This document shows, in pieces, positions 26,416-34,351 of a stretch of 64,000 bases of DNA. Below the pieces are notes generated by a model, which saw only the letters and a program-made list of their open reading frames with translations, did not search any database and was not told the origin of the DNA. The position numbers and the translations under genes are program-made. Source of the stretch: an uncultured Rhodopila sp. (GTDB taxonomy: Bacteria > Pseudomonadota > Alphaproteobacteria > Acetobacterales > Acetobacteraceae); contig CAINOE010000213.1 in NCBI GenBank assembly GCA_903851415.1, forward strand, positions 41,419 through 105,418, read 5' to 3'. Each line of letters begins with the position of its first letter. Positions within the stretch are counted from its first letter, which is position 1.

Positions 26416-26952
26416 CTACAGTTCGATCACCCCTCCCCGAAGCCCTTTGGTCAGGGCTTCCGCGCGGCTGGTGGCGTCGAGTTTGGTGAACAGCGCTTCC
26501 ATGTGGAACTTGATCGTATGGACCGAGATCCCCAGCCGCCGCGCCATGGCTTTGTTGCTGAGGCCCTCGCCGATCAGGCCGAGGATTTCGCGTTCCCTCG
26601 GCGTCAGCAGGGGCGCGTCGTCGGCGGGGGCGAAGCTGCGCGGTTCCGGCAGGCCCGGCGGCCGCACCAGCAGCCCGGCGGCGACCGCGCGCAGGGCTGC
26701 GTCCAACTGCTCGGCCGAGGCGTCGGGCGGCAGCACGCCAGCCGGACCGGCCCCGGCGGACGCCACGGCGGTCAGGGCGACGACCGGGGCTTCGGACTCT
26801 CGCGGCAGGGTTTGGCCGCTGTCGCACAGCTCCACATCCGGCGTGTCATCGGTGACGGCGTGGCCCGCGCCCTCCAGCATGGCGATCAGCCCGCGCCGGC
26901 GCACCGGGTCCGTGGCATGAACCCGCACACGCAGAGGCGCGGGCTCGCTCAT
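26416..26952 (-). CDS. LuxR-type regulator with degenerate receiver domain
   Basis: A 178-residue protein. The C-terminal HTH is clear: LLTPREREILGLIGEGLSNK, then ISVHTIKFHMEALFTKL, giving FixJ/NarL-type DNA binding. The N-terminal 95 residues have a receiver-like layout, but the acidic pair is reduced to one Asp and the usual Lys after strand 5 is replaced in the GVLPPDAS segment, so phosphorylation is doubtful. Its ATG overlaps the stop of the inactive HtrA-like gene (ATGA), indicating one operon. Confidence 0.82.
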   Translation of the reverse strand: MSEPAPLRVRVHATDPVRRRGLIAMLEGAGHAVTDDTPDVELCDSGQTLPRESEAPVVALTAVASAGAGPAGVLPPDASAEQLDAALRAVAAGLLVRPPGLPEPRSFAPADDAPLLTPREREILGLIGEGLSNKAMARRLGISVHTIKFHMEALFTKLDATSRAEALTKGLRGGVIEL

Positions 26953-27839
26953 GCCGCCGGCCGGGCCGCGACGGTGACGGCGATGGTCTGCACGGCTCCG
27001 GCGCGGAGGACCCGCAGCGCCACCGCCTGGCCGATGCGGTCGGGCCCGAGCGACGCGGTGAGGGCCCGCGGGCGGCTGACCGCGGTGCCGTCGATGTCGA
27101 GCACGATGTCGCCCGGCAAAACCCCGGCGGTGGACGCGGGTGCGCCGTCCGCCAGGCTGACCACCATCAACCCGCTGTCGCGGCCGGCGGACTGACGGAA
27201 ACCGTCCGGGATCATCACCGGCTGCAAACCGACCCCGAGCCAGCCGCGGGCGATGCGGCCGTCCGCCAGCAACGGATCGACCACCCGCTCCAGGGTTGCG
27301 GCGGGGATCACAATGGTCCGGCGCCGCGGCCCGGACGTGGACATGCCGATCAGACCGCCTGCGAGGGAGATGACAGGTCCGCCCTCGTCAGCGGCGAGGC
27401 CGGCGTCCAGCCGGATGAAGGCGTCGATCCGCCCGCCGGCCATGCTGTGCCAGGCCGCGCCCGCTTCATGCACCGTCGCCAGCCGCGCCGTCGGCCCGCC
27501 GGAGGCATCGGCGCCGATCAAAAGGGCCAGGCTGCCGACGCGGGGCGGCTCGGTTTCGGGGTGGGGCAGGGCGCCGTCGAGCGGGGATTCCAGCTTCAGC
27601 ACCGCAACGTTGGTGCCCGGATCGCGGCCCGCCAGGGTCGCGGCGACGCGCGCGCCGCCGCGGATGACGGACAGCCCGGTCGCGTCCTCGGGGAGCACCT
27701 GCTCGGATACGAGGACGACGTCCGGGCGCCAGAGGATGCCGCTTCTCGGCCGTTGCCCGCTGTGGATTCCAACCGTGAAGGCTGCCGCCTGAGCGGTCCG
27801 ATCGGCCAGCTCGGTGGAGAGTGTGTCTATGATGCCCAT
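26949..27839 (-). CDS. Catalytically dead HtrA-like protein (trypsin fold plus PDZ)
   Basis: A 296-residue protein with an S1C trypsin-like domain and a C-terminal PDZ domain (GLMVVSLADGAPASTAGVLPGDIVLDIDG). Compared with the intact paralogue at 28561, all three catalytic positions differ: the His of TNSHV is Gln in VSEQV, the Asp of TDIAVL is Asn in TNVAVL, and the Ser of GNSGGP is Glu in ADEGGP. It is therefore a probable binding or sensing protein, not a protease. No signal peptide is visible. ATG 27839 has AAGGAG ten bases upstream; the longer track start is rejected. It is coupled to a LuxR-type gene. Confidence 0.82.
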   Translation of the reverse strand: MGIIDTLSTELADRTAQAAAFTVGIHSGQRPRSGILWRPDVVLVSEQVLPEDATGLSVIRGGARVAATLAGRDPGTNVAVLKLESPLDGALPHPETEPPRVGSLALLIGADASGGPTARLATVHEAGAAWHSMAGGRIDAFIRLDAGLAADEGGPVISLAGGLIGMSTSGPRRRTIVIPAATLERVVDPLLADGRIARGWLGVGLQPVMIPDGFRQSAGRDSGLMVVSLADGAPASTAGVLPGDIVLDIDGTAVSRPRALTASLGPDRIGQAVALRVLRAGAVQTIAVTVAARPAA

Positions 27840-27960
27840 GCTGTGAGGTCTCCTTGCATGGTGTGATCCTGACTGGTTGGCGGCGGCGGCGGTATCGGGC
27901 GGATGGCCGGTTGGGGGCCTCGCCGGATGGCCGGGTGGGCTGTTCGGCATCGCCATTTAA

Positions 27961-28435
27961 CACAGAGAAGAAAAGCCGAGGGCCACAGAGGGCACAGAGC
28001 AAAGCGACCGTTAAATGGCGTAGCGGCTGACGCCGTCTACCAGGCGGCGCTCGTGGAAATTCATCAGCAGGCCGGCGGGGAGCCGGCTCAGGCGGAGGTA
28101 GGTCAGGATTTGTGCCACATGAGCCGGGGCGATGGCCGCGACCGCCTTGATTTCGAGAAGCACGGTATTCGCCACTATGATATCCGCACGAAATCCCAAC
28201 GGAATTGTCTCGCCTCGATAGACAAGGGGGATCGGCACCTCGCGCCCGAACTCCAGTCCAGCGCGTTCCATGTCGCGGCAAAGGCACGCCATATCCACGG
28301 ACTCAAGCAACCCCGGCCCAAGCGCCCGATGGACTCCGATGCCCAATCCAATAATACGTTCGGTCAACGCCTTATGCTTGTACATTATCATGATAAGGCT
28401 CTGTGTCCTCTGTGGGCCTCCCCGCTTTCTCTGTG
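27961..28435. repeat. Inverted-repeat element 3 (CACAGAG arms) enclosing a GxxExxY gene
   Basis: The left arm 27961-27999 has CACAGAG at 27961, 27984 and 27993. The right arm 28399-28435 has its complement CTCTGTG at 28399, 28408 and 28429. The two arms pair as inverted repeats and the only gene between them is the GxxExxY gene. The arm design (three heptamers, one short and one long spacing) matches element 4 at 35775-35979. Confidence 0.85.
28011..28391 (-). CDS. GxxExxY protein (PD-(D/E)XK nuclease-like)
   Basis: A 126-residue protein of the GxxExxY family. The naming motif region appears here as GPGLLESVD, followed by REVPIPLVYRGETIPLGFRADIIV with the core Asp and LLEIKAV with the Glu-x-Lys of a PD-(D/E)XK nuclease-like fold. 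QILTYLRLSRLPAGLLMNF is also typical. Function is unknown. The gene fills the space between the CACAGAG repeat arms almost exactly, starting eight bases from one arm and ending eleven bases from the other. No good ribosome site is seen before ATG 28391 or the alternative ATG 28385. Confidence 0.85.
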   Translation of the reverse strand: MIMYKHKALTERIIGLGIGVHRALGPGLLESVDMACLCRDMERAGLEFGREVPIPLVYRGETIPLGFRADIIVANTVLLEIKAVAAIAPAHVAQILTYLRLSRLPAGLLMNFHERRLVDGVSRYAI

Positions 28436-28560
28436 TGAAACCTTAATAAACCGTAAACCGGCACAATCAGAACAGGTACCCAAGAACCTCCCCGCCCGAA
28501 TGGCCGGGTGCCCGCGGCACAAAACCCTCCCCATCTCGCCCCGGGAAAGGATACCTCCCA

Positions 28561-29498
28561 TGCCGCTCGATTCCGTGAACCAGGAACTCGATCCCTATTC
28601 CGCGCAGGTGGTCCACGCCTTCGATCGCGTCGGCCCCGCCGTCGTGCACGTCACCGCATTTGCCAGGGACGGCCGCTCCGCCGGGCAAGGCTCGGGCGTC
28701 ATCTTCACCCCGGACGGCTACGTGCTGACCAACAGCCACGTCGCCGCCAAGGCCTTCCGGCTCCAGGCCAGCCTGACCGACGGCCAGACCTTCGATGCCG
28801 CGTTGGTGGGCGACGACCCCGCCACCGACATCGCCGTCCTCCGCCTGTCCGGCGCCGGCCATCCGCATGCCGAACTCGGCGTCTCCGCGGCGCTGCGGGT
28901 CGGGCAGCTTGTCGTCGCCATCGGCAATCCGCTCGGCTTCACCTGCACCGTCACGGCCGGGATCGTCAGCGCCCTCGGCCGCACGTTGCGCACCCGCGCG
29001 GGCGGGCTGCTGGACAGCGTGATCCAGACCGACGCGCCGCTGAACCCCGGCAATTCCGGAGGCCCGCTGGTCTCCGGCGCCGGCCTCGTCGTCGGCATCA
29101 ACACCGCGATGATCGCTCCGGCGCAGGGCATCTGCTTCGCCATCGGCATCGACACCGCGATCTGGGTGGCGACGCGGCTGATGCGCGACGGACGGGTGCG
29201 GCGTTCCCGCCTCGGGGTGTCGGCACAGACGGTGCCGATCGGCACGCGCATCAGGCGGTTCCACGGCCTGCAGCAGGCGTCCGGCGTGATGGTTTCCGAA
29301 ATTGCGCCCGACGGCCCGGGCAAGCTGGCCGGTCTGCAGGCGGGGGACGTCCTTGTCTCGTTCGACGGCATCCCGCTGACCGGCGTGGACGACCTGCATC
29401 GCGCCTTGACCGCGGAACGGGCGGCCGTTGCCGTGCCGCTGGATCTGCTGCGCCGCGCCGAAAAACTGACGCTTCAGGTCACCCCCGCCGAAATCTGA
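28561..29498 (+). CDS. HtrA-like serine protease (S1C trypsin plus PDZ)
   Basis: A 312-residue protein with an intact catalytic triad: His in LTNSHVA (about residue 60), Asp in ATDIAVLRL and Ser in NPGNSGGPL. A C-terminal PDZ domain follows (GVMVSEIAPDGPGKLAGLQAGDVLVSFDG). No signal peptide or N-terminal membrane anchor is visible, which is unusual for HtrA/Deg proteases and suggests a cytoplasmic protein or an unseen export route. AAAGGA precedes ATG 28561. It is divergent from the dead HtrA-like gene, with the GxxExxY element between. Its last 20 bases overlap the 3' end of the convergent PEP-CTERM gene. Confidence 0.88.
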
Positions 29499-30168
29499 GC
29501 CAACGCCGCGGCATCCCGCGTGCCGCGGCGAACGCCGCCAGCGCCGTCGCCACCAGGCCGAGCGACCCGGGCTCAGGCACCACCGCCTGGCTGAACACGT
29601 AAACCCCGTCCGCCTGGCTCATGGCGAACGCGTTCCCGCTGTCGAAGCCCCACGGATCGCCGCCCTGCAGCACGAAGCTGTCCGAGCTGAGCCCGTATGC
29701 ATCGGTTCGCCACACCCCGGACCGGATGTCCCTGTCCGCCACGAGCAGGCTGACCGTCTCCGAGCCGGTAGCGTTGGACAGCGTGCCGTCCAGATAGATC
29801 TCGACGCCCGGCCGATAATAGTACGCGGGTCCGTTGAACCCGCCGACGGAGGCGGAGTTGTCCGGCATGGCAATCGACACCGCCGCCCCAAGCGCCAGCA
29901 CCAGGGGTGCCGACGCAAATGACAGGTCGCCGGCGAAGGCCGACACGGCGATCGTCCCGACCACCCCCGAGAACGTGCTTCCGCCGGTATTGGCGATCTC
30001 GATAAAGCCGGTGTCCGGTTCGGAGAAGACGCTGTCGATCTGGTTCGGGAAGGGATTGCCGTTGGCATAGGCTGTAGTGACCGTGAGGGAGTAGCCTACC
30101 GGGGCGCAAGTGCCGAGAGCCGGCCAAAGCGCCCAGACAACCAAAACCATGACGGGTATGTTTTTCAT
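29479..30168 (-). CDS. PEP-CTERM sorting domain protein
   Basis: A 229-residue secreted protein. It has an N-terminal signal peptide (MKNIPVMVLVVWALWPALGTCA) and the C-terminal sorting signal VPEPGSLGLVATALAAFAAAR followed by basic residues, the PEP-CTERM tripartite signal recognised by an exosortase. The middle is a Gly/Ser/Ala/Tyr-rich beta domain with no known enzyme motif. An exosortase and an exopolysaccharide locus should exist elsewhere; the window's left edge shows part of a polysaccharide locus. The upstream 60 bases shared with the GST gene are unusually AT-rich. Confidence 0.85.
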   Translation of the reverse strand: MKNIPVMVLVVWALWPALGTCAPVGYSLTVTTAYANGNPFPNQIDSVFSEPDTGFIEIANTGGSTFSGVVGTIAVSAFAGDLSFASAPLVLALGAAVSIAMPDNSASVGGFNGPAYYYRPGVEIYLDGTLSNATGSETVSLLVADRDIRSGVWRTDAYGLSSDSFVLQGGDPWGFDSGNAFAMSQADGVYVFSQAVVPEPGSLGLVATALAAFAAARGMPRRWLRFRRG

Positions 30169-30228
30169 GCATACAACTATAGGTATATTCTATCCGTTTG
30201 TCCATCTAAAAAAGAGCGGAGGCATCCC

Positions 30229-30861
30229 ATGAGCGAAACCAGCCCGGTCATTCTCTTCCACGCCCCGCAATCGCGGTCGTCCGGGACCTTGGTCCTGCTC
30301 GAGGAACTCGGCGCACCCTACGAACTCCGGGTGCTCAACATGAAGGCCGGCGAGAACCGCGAGGCGGCCTATCTGGCGGTCAACCCGATGGGCAAAGTGC
30401 CGGCGATCCTGCACGGCGGCGTGCTGGTCACCGAGCAGATCGCGATCTCGATCTATCTGGCGGACCTGTTTCCCGCCGCCGGTCTCGCGCCGCTGCCGGA
30501 GGATCCGCGCCGCGGTCCCTACCTGCGCTGGATGGCCTTCTACGCCGGCAGCTTCGAACCGGCGGTCGTTGACCGCGCGCTCAAACGCGAACCGGGGCCG
30601 CAGGCGATGTCGCCTTACGGCAGTTTCGACGCGGTGATGGCCGCGCTGACCGCGCAGTTGCGGGCCGGACCGTTCATCCTCGGGGAGCAGTTCTCCGCCG
30701 CCGACGTCCTGTGGGGCAGCGCGCTGCAATGGACGACGATGTTCGGCATCGTCCCGAAGACCCTTGAGATCGATGCCTTTATCGAGCGGACCGCGACCCG
30801 GCCCGCGGCGCTGCGCATGCGTGATAAAGACGCGCAGCTCGCGGCAGCCCAAAGCGCATGA
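30229..30861 (+). CDS. Glutathione S-transferase family protein
   Basis: A 210-residue GST. The N-terminal thioredoxin-like domain begins VILFHAPQSRSSG, with the catalytic Ser/Tyr region at the first loop, NPMGKVPAIL holding the cis-Pro and LVTEQIAISIYLAD the glutathione-binding E-(Q/S) pair. The helical C-terminal domain contains FSAADVLWGSAL, the N-capping motif. GGAGG precedes ATG 30229. It is divergent from the PEP-CTERM gene across an AT-rich 60-base spacer. The substrate is unknown. Confidence 0.88.
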   Translation: MSETSPVILFHAPQSRSSGTLVLLEELGAPYELRVLNMKAGENREAAYLAVNPMGKVPAILHGGVLVTEQIAISIYLADLFPAAGLAPLPEDPRRGPYLRWMAFYAGSFEPAVVDRALKREPGPQAMSPYGSFDAVMAALTAQLRAGPFILGEQFSAADVLWGSALQWTTMFGIVPKTLEIDAFIERTATRPAALRMRDKDAQLAAAQSA

Positions 30862-30936
30862 TCCTCCGGCTGCCTGTTTCTTCGGCAAACTCCGGTCTGC
30901 TCTCGAAAGTGGCAAAGCTTCGGGCGCCGACCTACA

Positions 30937-30965
30937 TTGACACATCACATATGTGCCGCTCATCT
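30937..30965 (+). promoter_or_regulatory. Candidate promoter -35 (TTGACA) upstream of coaX-rnj
   Basis: TTGACA at 30937-30942 lies about 95 bases before the coaX start, in the gap after the GST gene. The hexamer at a 17-base spacing (TCATCT) is a poor -10 match, so this is only a candidate. Confidence 0.25.
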
Positions 30966-31035
30966 GACGCCAAACGCAGTCCCAACCCGGTCTTCCAGAA
31001 GCCATGCCGATGAACCAAACCGAAGCCGCCTAGCC

Positions 31036-31845
31036 ATGCTGCTCGTCGTCGATGCCGGCAACACCAACATCGTGTTCGCCGTCCACGATCCCACCGGCTG
31101 GCGCGGCGTCTGGCGGATCCGCACCGATGCGCAGCGCACCTCCGACGAGTATGCGGTCTGGCTCAACAGCCTGCTGACTCTGTCCGGCCTCAAACGCGAC
31201 CAGATCAGCGCCGCGGTCATCGGCACCGTCGTGCCCGCCGCGCTGTATCATCTGCGCCGCCTTTGCCGCGACTGGTTCAGTGTCGAGCCGCTGATCGCCC
31301 GCGCCGCGCTCGACTGGGGCTTCGAAATCCGCGTGGACCAGCCCGCCGAAGTCGGCGCCGATCGGCTGCTGAATGCGATGGCGGGGCACAGGACGTTCGG
31401 CGGGCCGCTGATCGTCGTCGATTTCGGTACCGCTACCACGTTCGATGTGGTAGATGCCACGGGTGCTTATCTCGGCGGCGTCATCTGCCCCGGCATAAAC
31501 CTCTCCATCGAGGCCCTTCACCAGGCCGCAGCCCGCCTGCCGCGCATCGGCATCGGCCGGCCGCAGTCGGTTATCGGCCGTGCCACCGTCCCGGCGATGC
31601 AATCGGGAATATACTGGGGCTATGTCGGCCTGATCGAAGGCCTGCTGGCTCGCATCAAGACCGAATTCGGCGGCCCTATGAAGGTCATCGCCACCGGCGG
31701 CTTAGCCCCTTTGTTCGCCGAAGGCACCCTGATGATCGACCATATCGAGCCCGACCTGACCTTGGATGGCCTGCGGATGTTGGCGGAGCGCAACCCAGCG
31801 CCCACATTGCCCCGGGAGAGAACGCGACTGATTGAAAACGATTAA
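31036..31845 (+). CDS. coaX: Type III pantothenate kinase
   Basis: It phosphorylates pantothenate, the first step of coenzyme A synthesis, using the potassium-dependent type III enzyme that is not inhibited by Co[12 protein letters not shown] at the N-terminus is the phosphate-binding motif; [10 protein letters not shown] and [13 protein letters not shown] complete the ASKHA fold. The 269-residue length is normal. ATG 31036 is chosen; the track extends 33 codons into the upstream spacer. It is followed 18 bases later by rnj, a conserved alphaproteobacterial arrangement. Confidence 0.95.
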   Translation: MLLVVDAGNTNIVFAVHDPTGWRGVWRIRTDAQRTSDEYAVWLNSLLTLSGLKRDQISAAVIGTVVPAALYHLRRLCRDWFSVEPLIARAALDWGFEIRVDQPAEVGADRLLNAMAGHRTFGGPLIVVDFGTATTFDVVDATGAYLGGVICPGINLSIEALHQAAARLPRIGIGRPQSVIGRATVPAMQSGIYWGYVGLIEGLLARIKTEFGGPMKVIATGGLAPLFAEGTLMIDHIEPDLTLDGLRMLAERNPAPTLPRERTRLIEND

Positions 31846-31863
31846 CGGAACGAACACGTAAAT

Positions 31864-33522
31864 ATGGACTCAGAAACAGGCGACCTTGCCTTCCTGCCGC
31901 TCGGCGGGACGGGCGAAATCGGCATGAACCTCAACCTTTACCGATGGCGTGAGAACGGACACGAAAAATGGCTTGCCGTCGACTGCGGGATCGGCTTTGG
32001 CGGCAGCGAACTCCCCGAAGTCGAAGTCATGATGGCCGATCCCGGGTTTATCGCCGATCGGCGGAAGAATTTGGTCGGCTTGGTGATAACGCATGCGCAT
32101 GAGGATCACATCGGCGCGGTGGCGTGGCTGTGGCCGCAACTGCAATGCCCGGTCTATGCGACACCCTTCGCCGCCGCGGTGCTGCGGCGCAAGCTGATCG
32201 AGGCGGGGCTGGTCAACCAGGTCAAGGTCAACGTCGTCCCGCCGGGCGGCAACATCGACCTCAAGCCCTTCGTGCTGCGCTTCATCCGCCTGTCGCACTC
32301 GATCCCGGAGGCGCAGGCGCTGGCGATCGAGACGCCGGCCGGCATCGTGCTGCACACCGGCGACTGGAAGCTCGACCCCACCCCGCTGATCGGCCCCCCG
32401 ACGGATGAGGCGGCGCTGGCGGCGCTCGGCGACAAGGGCGTGCTGGCGATCGTCTGCGATTCCACCAACGCCATGGTGGAGGGCCATTCCGGCAGCGAAC
32501 TCGACGTGCGCAACACCCTGACGGCGCTGATCCGCGACCTCAACGGCCGCGTCGCGGTGACCTGCTTCGCCAGCAACGTCGCGCGCATGGAATCCGTCGC
32601 CCTGGCGGCGCAGGAGGCCGGCCGCAGCGTGGCGCTGGTGGGCAGGTCGCTGAAGAACATGGACGCGGCGGCGCGGGAATGCGGCTACTTCAGGTCGTTG
32701 CCGCCGTTCCTGACGGAAGATGACATCGACGACGTGCCTGATGATAACCTGCTGCTGCTGGTCACCGGCAGCCAGGGCGAGCCGCGCAGCGCCCTGTCGC
32801 GCATCGCGCGCGACGACCACCCTCGGGTGTCGCTGGGGGAGGGGGATACGGTGATCTTCTCCTCCCGCATGATCCCGGGCAATGAGCGCGCCATCGGCAC
32901 CGTGCAGGACCAGTTGGTGCGCGCCGGGGTGCGCCTGATGACGGACGACGATCATCTGGTGCATGTCTCCGGCCATCCGGCGCGCGATGAGCTGCGGCGG
33001 ATGTACCGCCTGGTCAAGCCGCGCTACGCCGTGCCGGTGCACGGCGAGTGGCGGCATCTGTCCGCCCATGCCGAACTGGCGCGGGCGGCCGGGTCCGAAG
33101 CCTTCATGATGGAGGACGGCGACATCCTGACCTTGTTCCCCGGCCGCCCCGCGATCACCGACAGCGCGCCCGTCGGCAGGCTGGTGGTTGACGGGACGCG
33201 GCTGGTGCCGCTGAAGGGCGAGGTGATGTCAGCCCGCCGCCGCATGCTGTTCAACGGCATCGTCGTTGCCAGCCTGGCGGTGGATCAGTCCGGCCGGGTG
33301 CTCGGTCGGCCGAAGGTGAGCGCTCCCGGCCTGCTCGACCCGGAGGATGAAGAAGCCGATCGGCTGGCGGATGATTTCGCGGTGACTTTGCGCGATCTGC
33401 CGCACGACCTGCGCCGGGATGATTCCGCTCTGGCGGATGCGGCGCGGGCCGCGCTGCGCCGGACCCTCGGGCGGCGGCTGGGCAAACGGCCGGTGGTGGA
33501 TGTGCATCTGATCCGGGTGTGA
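31864..33522 (+). CDS. rnj: Ribonuclease J
   Basis: A metallo-beta-lactamase/beta-CASP ribonuclease of 552 residues with 5' exonuclease and endonuclease activity in mRNA decay and rRNA maturation. PLGGTGEIGMN starts the fold. ITHAHEDHIG is the HxHxDH zinc motif and HTGDWKLDPTP another metal ligand. VTGSQGEPRSAL and HVSGHPARDEL are beta-CASP and C-terminal metal motifs. It forms a probable operon with coaX. A REP-like palindrome follows its stop. Confidence 0.95.
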   Translation: MDSETGDLAFLPLGGTGEIGMNLNLYRWRENGHEKWLAVDCGIGFGGSELPEVEVMMADPGFIADRRKNLVGLVITHAHEDHIGAVAWLWPQLQCPVYATPFAAAVLRRKLIEAGLVNQVKVNVVPPGGNIDLKPFVLRFIRLSHSIPEAQALAIETPAGIVLHTGDWKLDPTPLIGPPTDEAALAALGDKGVLAIVCDSTNAMVEGHSGSELDVRNTLTALIRDLNGRVAVTCFASNVARMESVALAAQEAGRSVALVGRSLKNMDAAARECGYFRSLPPFLTEDDIDDVPDDNLLLLVTGSQGEPRSALSRIARDDHPRVSLGEGDTVIFSSRMIPGNERAIGTVQDQLVRAGVRLMTDDDHLVHVSGHPARDELRRMYRLVKPRYAVPVHGEWRHLSAHAELARAAGSEAFMMEDGDILTLFPGRPAITDSAPVGRLVVDGTRLVPLKGEVMSARRRMLFNGIVVASLAVDQSGRVLGRPKVSAPGLLDPEDEEADRLADDFAVTLRDLPHDLRRDDSALADAARAALRRTLGRRLGKRPVVDVHLIRV

Positions 33523-33563
33523 GGCCGGCAAACTATTCGTCACGGCCCGGTTTGTCATATTCG

Positions 33564-33637
33564 TCATGGCCCGGCGTGTCCGGGCCACCTATCGCGGCAC
33601 GTGCTGGCATAGGTGGCACGGACAAGCCGGGCCATGA
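33564..33637. repeat. REP-like long palindrome, copy 3
   Basis: Arms TCATGGCCCGGCGTGTCCGGGCCACCTAT / ATAGGTGGCACGGACAAGCCGGGCCATGA surround a GCACGTGC-containing loop. It separates rnj from the DUF1467 gene. A partial extra arm (CGGCCCGGTTTGTCATA) lies just before it. Confidence 0.85.
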
Positions 33638-33671
33638 CGGATCAGCCTCCAAGCAAATTGGTCTGATCTCC

Positions 33672-33932
33672 ATGAACTGGTTCACCGGCATCGTGTTGTT
33701 CGTGATCATCTGGTGGACCGCCTTGTTCGCGGTACTGCCCATCGGCACCCGGCCGGTGGAGAAGGCCGATACCAGCAGCGGCTGGAGGGGCGCACCGGAG
33801 CGCCCCCGTATACTCATGAAGGTTATCGTTACCACGATAGTTACGTGTTTTCTCTGGACGGGATCATATTTCCTGATCCGTAGCGATATGATCAGTTTCC
33901 GGCACGGCATATTCGCCGCGCCGGATGATTGA
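33672..33932 (+). CDS. DUF1467 family membrane protein
   Basis: An 86-residue protein with two transmembrane helices: MNWFTGIVLFVIIWWTALFAVLP at the start and VIVTTIVTCFLWTGSYFLI near residue 55. Between them PIGTRPV is the DUF1467 hallmark. This small family sits between rnj and proS in many alphaproteobacteria, as here. Function is unknown. ATG 33672 is chosen; upstream codons of the track ORF lie in the REP palindrome. Confidence 0.88.
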   Translation: MNWFTGIVLFVIIWWTALFAVLPIGTRPVEKADTSSGWRGAPERPRILMKVIVTTIVTCFLWTGSYFLIRSDMISFRHGIFAAPDD

Positions 33933-34351
33933 CATTTTTGATTATAAAGGACGTTCGACCGGTTTACGCGGCCACGGACAGGGTGGGGACGGATGTCCTT
34001 GACCTGCCGCGCAGTTGGCGTTTCCTCCCCAAACCTGGCCCGCACACTCCCCGGTAAGCGGCCCGGACGCTTGATTAGCCAAACTCTTCGGCGCTGTCAC
34101 GCCTTATTGTTGCCATTAAGCAGAATCGCAGGAAGTTTATTGCGCCAAGAGCTTGTGCAACGCACAAAACTTACCGGGCCGGGCGGCTTCGTGTTAAAAA
34201 GCTCCTTCCGATGTTTCTTAATCGCGTCAGCGTATACTTTTTTGGCGCAAAGCCGGTTGCAGGCCATACGCCGTGACTGGCCAACACTGTAGCCGCACGG
34301 ACGCAAACGCGATAGGACGGCGCCCTGTTCTCTGACCGGAAGTCCAACGCG
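33933..34351. other. Intergenic region upstream of proS
   Basis: No gene supported. It is less GC-rich than its surroundings in 34090-34250. A TATACT at 34233-34238 could be a -10 for proS, but no good -35 is seen. The 99-residue ORF 33993-34292 shows no family pattern and no ribosome site. Confidence 0.4.

Noticed and set aside
33993-34292. 99-residue plus-strand ORF before proS
   Set aside because: No ribosome site, no family pattern, and codon use is unlike the neighbouring genes.
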